From contig NMRB01000305.1 of NCBI GenBank assembly GCA_002633025.1, positions 6,214 through 70,213 of the forward strand: 64,000 nucleotides of DNA, given 5' to 3'. The notes under the pieces are model-generated. The model did no database searches, was not told the DNA's origin, and worked only from the letters and a program-made list of their open reading frames with translations. The position numbers and the translations under genes are program-made. Each line of letters begins with the position of its first letter. Position 1 is the first letter of the stretch. Shown here one piece after another: positions 49,401-58,400 of this stretch. The stretch comes from Notospermus geniculatus (lineage: Eukaryota > Nemertea > Pilidiophora > Heteronemertea > Lineidae).

Positions 49401-52400
49401 TTACTTTATTTTGAAATAAACTTTTATTTTTATTTTTCCCTCCTCTCTGCTGCTCCTACAGAAAGATTCTGTGAAAACTGAAAGTAAAATTTTATTTTTA
49501 TTTTTTTTCCGACCGCCTACGGATGTCCTTGGATAAAAAAGCACGCTAACCAAGGAATAAAAAAAGTCTCGCCTAAGGATGGAACCCACTCCCTCCTTAA
49601 GTGATCAGCAACGCAATTTCAGTTGAATCACTCTTAGTGATGATGTGAGATTCCATGATGTTATGAAATCACTCGCTCCAAAACTGACTTGTGGTCAGAA
49701 TGATGTACCTGGCCAAGTGATCATCATTCAGACAAACATACTTGAACTATCTTGATCCTTGATATTCAATCACGCCTTACTCAGTCTCTCAGAGGCTCGA
49801 TTTCCCGTGCTGTATACCTCTAAACTGTATACCATCTCCTGTTATTTATCTTGTGCATGTTGAAGATATACTGCTTCCCCACCTGTGGTTTTTGTTTTCT
49901 TGTGTCATGTGTACAGCATGATGGAAAAAAATTACCCTATGCAGGCTCGATTGGGGAGCGTGGTGGTGGTGGTGGGGGAGGGGTACCCCCTGACAATTGT
50001 GACATCACTTAAATTCTAATGTTATTATAACTATTCATTATTCATAGACAAAGTAATCCAAATCAGTATGTAACTCAATATCATATCCTTTCATGCCTCG
50101 TGCATATTATGGGAAAATATCAACACTGTTATACAATATTGATAGTGTTTTTGCCAAACCTGCTCACTACCGGTAAACATCACGGAAATGTTCAGAATTG
50201 TTTGTTCTTCTGCAGGTTCTGTCAAAATGTATTGATTACTAACTGCAATGCAATATGTATCACAATTCCTTACAAAAAGATACCAAATGCCACAGCTACA
50301 TCAACATCATTACCTATAGCTCCACTCATGTAGTCTCAGTATTTGAATATGATTTACTGAGGCAGCTCGATGTTTACTTGCTATTTTTACTCCAAATCTT
50401 ATGATTTAAGGCCATGGTCATTGATCCCATTGATAATTACTGCCCTTCAACGTTTATAGCATTTCCACTCTATAGAATCAGTGGGCATGCGATCAAATGA
50501 AGTAACAGCTAAATTCTACATAACTGTGTACTTGGTGTTGCATGATTAGGCTGTTACTTAAGTTGCCTGTCTTCCCACTGATAACAAATGGGTGGGCTAC
50601 ATTACCCTTTCCATCTGTGACCCTCCACCACAAAACCAGTCGTAAGTCGCACGGAAAATGAGCCTAAATGTACTGAGATGACACCAGGAGATATTAAGAA
50701 TGAAATAGAATCACTCAGACTTCACAATAGACAGACAGTGCTGAAATTGACAGATAATTCGGTCCAAACCGGCCAACTGCAGAGCGACTTCTGATGATAT
50801 ATCACATTCAGAATGAATGATTATATCTGGTCATATTTTACATCCATACAAATCTGATCCACAAAATAAGTGGAAAAGCTGTCACATAATGGGATTTGGC
50901 AGTCCTCATTATTGTTCTTACACCCCACTCAGCCTACCTCCACTCATTTATTGATCATAACATAACTCTGCGCAACAGTTAGGATCAATTTTTGGGGCTT
51001 TGCACAGAAGAGAATTGGGATTGTAGGTACCACAGTTCACTGGAGTTTTCCGTCTGGCATTTTGTTCATAAAAAGGATTTCAACGCGGATGGTGTATTTC
51101 TTTACGATGAGGTACCTATGTACGAAGTTTGAGTTGTCTATACTGGTATAGTTGGCTGACCAATTCATCCTTGGCCCTGGACTACCAGGAGGATTCAAAG
51201 TGAAGAAAGAACAGTTCTCCTTTGCCGTCTTGTGTTGATATGATGTGCTGAAATAGAAATCATCATGAGAGCCTTCACTGGTAGTTTCTCTCGATAACCT
51301 GTATCAGTTTATTACCTCAGCTTCTTGCCTTTCTTATCTTAGTCATCGACAAGAAACGTGGCGATGGTTAGTTCTCCACCTTGGTTTCGCAGATTGATAT
51401 CGGATGGGCTGCAAGGTTTGCGGTTACAAAACCTGTGAATCATTGCAATAACTCTTCTCGAGTAGCTGTGAACCATACAAAACATACTGATATTGCAGCT
51501 GATCATCGCAGAATACAAGTTGAGTATCATGATCATGAACCCTGAAGGTTCACAAAGTTAGCATTCAGTTCCATTCTGTCACTCATAAATCAAACCAGGC
51601 CTAGCCAAGCCTTGGGCTAATTGGAGAGATGGGAAAACAAAACTCGGCCAATTAGAGTTAATTACCGCATGCTCTTATTGCTAATTTCACATCTAATTGA
51701 CTCATACGGTTCACAGCTATACAGGGCGTGTCAAAATGAATGATCAGCAGATTTGTAATGGCAGTACCACTCTGTACATCAATGCATGCATGGCATCTAT
51801 TTTGTACTTTGTAATGGTCTGCCGCCTTGCCTAATCATGAAATTTGCTAAAAGGCATCCAAGTCTGTGCATTTCAAACATTACCAGTATATGATTTACTG
51901 GAGGTTAATCAATTTGTGTAAAGCACTTCGGAAGTTAATTAGTACAATTGCTTGTTTGAGTGATTGGTCGATATTGGCATCATTTGTTGATGTAATTTCT
52001 CTGATGGTATATTGGCTGTAATTCCTTTGGCTCCAGGAGGTTGGTTTGTTGGGATCTCGTACCGTATGTAGGGGGTGGTCATTATCTGATGGATCTTTGT
52101 GGGACTTCATTCAAGTTTTACCTCTGTCTGCATTTAATATCTGGTAACGGTTGCTTTACATAAGTTGGAAAGCCAGTGATGCAGTGTTGGCTCTATAGAA
52201 TGAAGTGGTACCTGTAGCTTCTTTGCACTGATTCAATTTTGCGAAGTCACTCATTCTTACAGAACTTCTTTCTGTATTCACATTGGCGGTGACATCAAAA
52301 AGTGCGAATACAACTCTCTTTCTGTTTCAAATAGAATACATCTCTCAGAGTGGAATTCCTCCAAGGATGCAGCTTACCTACGCTATCTGGAATAGCATAT

Positions 52401-55400
52401 TTCTCATCAGCTATATCGAGAGTTGGTGGCTAACAGATGGAGAAACAGGCCATTCACACCTGACCGCCAGCAAAACAACTCTCTAACAGAATGTTAAATG
52501 GGTACAGCTACAAGGGCCGTCAACAGACTTTGAACAAATTGTGCAGTACCAATAGCTGGGAATAGGGACTGACCATTGACATCAGAATTTAAGCAAATTC
52601 TGCCGTAAGAACTCTCAGAAAAAGGACCTCCGATATATTGTGTTTATATCTCAAATTTTTCATGAATTTTGACCTCACCTCATTTACGTGGCATGGATGT
52701 GAGGAGAGTGATATGATTGCTGCTGTACCAAAGGATTTCTGCTGTTCTTTTATTGTCTGAAAGGATTATCTTTTGCATTAATTGGAATAAGATCATTGAT
52801 GACAAACTCACGATGATGCCACAAGTTTGGAATTCACCGCTAGTGTAAGTATTTTGATGATGTTTGTCATTATTTATTATCAAGTGATCAATCGAAGGCA
52901 AGTTTTTGGGTCAGGATGGTTCAGGGAAAGTCATCACTCAGTTCAGTTCCAGAGTTGCCACTTCGTGTTCAGCTGGTCTGAAGCCCCTACTCCAGATGGC
53001 TGTGATCATGTTTTTGAGTCTGAATAGAAAATAATGATGCCCATCATCATAAATAATAGAGCAGCACCTCGACCAGAAATTACACCTGTCTTCATGGTAT
53101 TCTACATACTTCTACATCTCGAGTTCAATACTAAGTAGATTGATTAAATAGTAATTGAGCCAATGAATATATATGTTGAGGCTTTCCTTCCGTCTGCAGC
53201 TGTGGTTCTAATCCAGCGCCGGAGATGACCAGACGTATACTAATGTCTGCTTTCCGCTTTCATTTGTATGACCAAAATCAGACGGTCAAAATATTGTGGA
53301 CACTTCATGCCATCGGTGTCCTTCAATCTTCCATTCTGCTGTGTTTCCTGGACTAACATTTCTCATTCAAACCTTGTTTTCCTGGCCTACTTTTCTATAA
53401 CCTAAGGACTTACTTCTACATTTGTATGTGTTTCTCGGGTGGAGTAGGCCTTGACTACATCTTCCTGTTCTCATTTTCTGGGACTTGGTACCTACAGTAT
53501 TCACTTACTGTCCTGGCATTGAGAAAAGGTTGTTATGCAGAGCAGGAACTTTGTTTCAACAGCAGAACAGGTGCCTAGAAAAGAACTAAGAAATATGGAT
53601 GCCAAGAGAAAAACTTAGCACATAGGCCTGCAGCATATACTTTGAACTGCCATGCCAACAAAGGCTGTGGAACATTTGGAAAAAAGATTCGTCAGTTTTT
53701 ACGGAGCAAAATATGCTATCTGGTTCTTGATACCTGCGTGTGGCTTTCTAATTCTTTCATCCCTGCCTCAGGGTAGGCGGCAGTTCATCTGTAGCATTAC
53801 TTGAAATTTATCAAGATGGGACAAAGGTGGGTAGTTGAATTTCACCTTGTTTTTACCCCCCTCCCCCCACCCGCATGTAGCTATCTCAAGTTCTCAAGTG
53901 CCAGCTCCTCTCTGTTGGCAGTGACTGAAGCGTAGCACATGGTGTTATGCCTATCAATGAACTAGGCCTGCTTGCATTTTCATATCCCATACAGGAGGTT
54001 ACAGGCCACTGTCAAGTGTTTTCTTACAAGTTACATGATCCTGAGGTAATCAGTGGTAATCAGTGGTTATCTGCTGTGACTAAAGCGGCCTGTCCACATG
54101 CAATATTATTGCACAATATGAGGATCAAAAGGGGCAATATTGTTGCCAATCTTTCTTCCATCCATTATGCCAGAAGCACATGACACCCATTTTGGGCCCC
54201 ATATTATGCAATAATATTGTACCGTGGAATAAGCGTGAGTGGTGACTGAAGTGCTGATTACATCAGGATAAGTAACAGGCCTACTTTGCAAGAGAACAAC
54301 CACACTGAAGTTATTCAGCATGACTCTGATGTGGTACTGCCATAATGTGGCAGTCCCTTGACAGTGTAACTATGTCGTTTAGACAGAGTATTTTGTCACT
54401 GTCACCTGTTATTTTGGGAAAATTATCCATGTTATCCAAGAAATTCATTAGCATTTAGTACTGATGACCTTTCCATTGCTGTCATGTGCCATCGTTGATC
54501 AGGTAGGCCTATCTGAACTAAGGGTACAAATGACTATCCTTCCCTTTATTACAAGGAAATTGCTGGTAGTCAGTCATACATGAGAGTAAATCAGTGATTC
54601 ACCATGGAGTATGACAATCCATTGGTCACAAAGTTGTAGGATGTTGGCTACAAGTAGCAAATTTTGTGCCTACATCACACTGAAAATGACACTACAACAC
54701 TGAACTGCTGAAATTGTCTGAATTATGTCAATTCACAAGTTCCAGTGATTGTGACTTGTGACATTGTCATTTTCTGGGAATATCATATGCAGATTGAGTG
54801 CATTGCACAGTTTGTTGGAATTGGCAGTGCACTGAGAAAACCTCTGAGCAGAGCAACACATTCTGTCATAAATGACAAAAGTTGGTTTGGTTAGACTGTT
54901 GGAATAAATTTGTGGTTTTCCTTTTGTGTTAGTTTGATCAGCATGACGTCAGGTTACATCAGCATGACGCCGGGTTTATTCAACCCTTGTCAATTTCAAA
55001 GGGTTAATTTACCCCTTGATTGCCTGTGCTTAAAATGGTTGACCCAATGAATGGAACCAGCCTGGCGTTAATAGCATTGGTGGCATTCCACTGGCATGAA
55101 ATCTTGCCGGCCACAAGTCTCCCTCCGGTATCTATTTCCCATTGTGGACTGCCTGGATGAATGACTCGCCAATCATAGTGAGTCATTGCTTTCTATCCAC
55201 TGAGACAGAGGCCAGTTCAATCAGATTCCTGTCTGGTGTTCATACTGACATCCAATTCTTTCTGTGTGGCTATACTGCTGTGTACTGATTGCACTTGCCT
55301 GTGTACGATATAAAACGTGGATTAGGCTGTGGTTGGTATTGCGGTAGGTAATATATTATGGCTGCTTCTTCTTGCTATTATTTCAATTTGATAGGAAGGT

Positions 55401-58400
55401 GTTTTACCTCCCCACTGTTGTACTGGTACATGTATGCTTCGTTCCAAGTCAGGATTCTGACATTGGGCAATGTCAAACAGGTCAAACCTATACTGCATGC
55501 ATGCTGTCAAATTATGGTATCATTTACCTCTAATTAGCCATTATAAGGAAATGGTGATGTCAATGAATGGTCAAGACAGAATTGACGGACTGTTTACTCT
55601 TTGGCTTGTTTGCATTGATGTGTGTGTTGGGTGGAAGGGTCAGCACACTCCTGATGTCGTGACATTTCTCTCTATTTCCATTTTCTTCAGCCAGTAATTC
55701 CTTCACAGATGAATGATGGTCATTAATCTGAATGAAAATAAGGCAGCCTGTGCCAGACATGGTTAAAATGCATGAGTTCAGCTTTATACTATAGGGCCTG
55801 CAGACATCTTCATTCTCATCAGAGAAATCAAAATCCATTTCATAGCTGTCAATATACATATTTATGTTATCAGTCAATATCATTTGCATTTTATTACAAA
55901 ATCACGATCTACTGACCTGATAACCTGAAAAAATCTTATAGGTTTGTTCATTTTTGAATACACTGAAATACCCCTCCAATGTACCAACCTCTCTTTCAGA
56001 TACAACAGACCACTGACTTGATTTAATGTTCCAGAATGTTCCCTGAGATATAAGGGACTCAAATCTAAGGAACTTGGGCTTATTCTAGCTGGACCAGTGT
56101 AGGCCTACCTACAACTCCTTAGTTCTAGCAAAGTGATAAAGTAATGTTTTATTTGAGCGGTTGTTTTTGGCATGATGACTGAGATAGACCTTGTGTTGAT
56201 GCTATCACTTCAAAAGACTGTCTGTTGTGTTTGTTCAATAAGTTGTTATGAAAAGTAGGTAGATAAGTTCGATTTCTCACTAAATGTTAACCTTTGTACT
56301 TTCAGATCTTAAAATTCAAGGTGGTCCATTCACTTGTGGATGAGATTGGAATGTTGTGGGTTCAAAGCTGCTTTTGGGCCATTTTCTCTTTTGTTTCTCA
56401 TTTCTCTTTAAACTTTGTGTCTTTACAGATACTCTAGCGAGTCCTACATTACCAACAGGAACAACATTCCACGTAGGGGATTCGGCGGAAACTATCGCCG
56501 TACCGACAGTGGGGGATTTAGCGCGCCGCTCGCAGCTCAGGTCTCACCAACTGATCCACATGGCGATTACGTCAATCTAGTTGAACCAGATTCGGAGAAG
56601 AAACAGCCGAGCCCACCAAAGGAGTTGTCATATTCGCCGAACTCGGCGTTTACAAATCAGATCACTCCACGTCCCACGATGGAGAATGGCGAGATGGAGG
56701 ATTACAAGCGCACACCTGTGAGCTCACAGGTTGCGAAGTTTGAGAAAGGTGACAGTTTGTTCAAACCCATTGAACATGCCCCAACTAGTGAGGCCAAATC
56801 TGTGATTGCTTCAAATGTGCTACAGCTTACAAACAAATTCGGTGGAAGTAAAGACAGCTTAAATCGCTCGACGGATAACTTATCGAGGAGTTCGGACAAT
56901 GCGTCAAGGTCAAATGAAAGTTTAGACAGTATCGGGGGTAGGGCTGGTGATCGGCCCTCTACGCCTGATAGACGTGAATTCTTCGAGGGAAGGAAAAGAT
57001 CGAAAGAATTCCAGGATGAGAATATGCCACCGCCGATGACGTCGCCACGTCGTGTGCGAACAGACTCGCCTCAGATGAGAAAAGTTAGTGCTGATTCAAT
57101 CGAAGAGAAAAACCATAGGAAACGTACTCCTCCACCCGTGCCGGCAAAAACGTCAAAACCTGGGACACCTGACAGTGTTGGTAGTAATAAAAGCGAACCA
57201 GCCAGTCAGGATTTCGCTTCACCAAAAGGAATGCCCAAGGAGAAAAATGGTGTAAAAATGGATATAATTGCAAATTCTCCCGATACCCCTTTTATGAATC
57301 AGCTGAGATCAAGCGCCAGCAGTCAGCGAACTGTTCACACAGAAGTCACTCCAACTTCTGAGGAGGTGTTTACTGTGCGATCTCAGCCGTCCCCTGCTCA
57401 GCCCGCTGCAGTGCCATCTAGTGTTCATGTCAGGCAGAAATCACAGGAAGAGATTGAATGTGACGAAGTGATTGCGAAATTAGCAAATGAACTGAAAACG
57501 AAGGATAGGAAATTATCAGAGGTTATTTCGCCACCGAACACTTACAAGTTACCACAGGATTATTACGGTCAGATATTCGACAAGGATATAGGGGGCGTAC
57601 AACGGCGGATTGTCACGAGCCCAGACAGAGGTGCAGGATCGCCAGCTGTCAAGGGTACAAACAAGGATGCTCAACAAACGTAAGTTCTTCATTCATGTTT
57701 CTAGTCTCTCAGAATGGGATTCTCTGCGTCTTGGACCACAGGTGGGATTCTCAGTTTCGTGCCAATGCTGGGATTCTGCCAAAGGTGGGATTCTCAGTTT
57801 TGTGCCAATGGTGAGAATGGTCCCTCTGACCTACTGACCACTAGGAAATACCTGAGCCATCAATACCTGCCTATAATTCCAACCTTGATGATGATTGATG
57901 TAACCTTCAACCACTTGTCAGTGTTCACAAGTTGTAAAAACCTTAGGTAGACATGAAAAGAACAACATTTGATGAGGAATGAAACTCTGCCAGCAGCAAG
58001 ATTGCAGAATTCAATCAAGAGGCAAGAATTCATGGTTCTTCAGTTCATCTCACATTAACATGTTCACTTTTCATGTACTTTGATTTACAATTCAGTGTGT
58101 CGGATGAGTTTTCAGTTGGGTGGAAGACCTGGAGCACAAAGTAGCTCTATAGATGAAAGTATTTCCGTCATTAGTTTGGTGTTACTGTTGAATGTAACAC
58201 TGTATCTGGTTTATATACGTCTTTTGTTTGTGTGTGAGGATAAGACTCGGTGCAGGTTCTTTCATACTTATTACCTGCTTGATAACACTTTCCACTCGTT
58301 CAGGCGACATGTAAGTACTGCCTTTCTCTGATCAAGGCTGAATGTTATTCGAGTAGAAAAGGTAGATGTCTAAAGTCTTGAAATGGAGGGACCAAAGAGT

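Larger units (their letters stand above)
47731..56428 (+). other. Shroom intron 6
   Basis: 8.7 kb without supported exons. It contains SINE copy 2, a TAA-flanked element (49049-49573), TGTGACCC copy 3 (50616-50806) and an inverted-repeat element at about 54085-54232. All other short open frames lack family features. Confidence 0.6.

Noticed and set aside
58127-58311. Possible extra Shroom cassette exon with a good donor (CAT|GTAAGT)
   Set aside because: Joined in the phase set by exon 7 it reaches a stop codon after about a dozen codons and would truncate ASD2.
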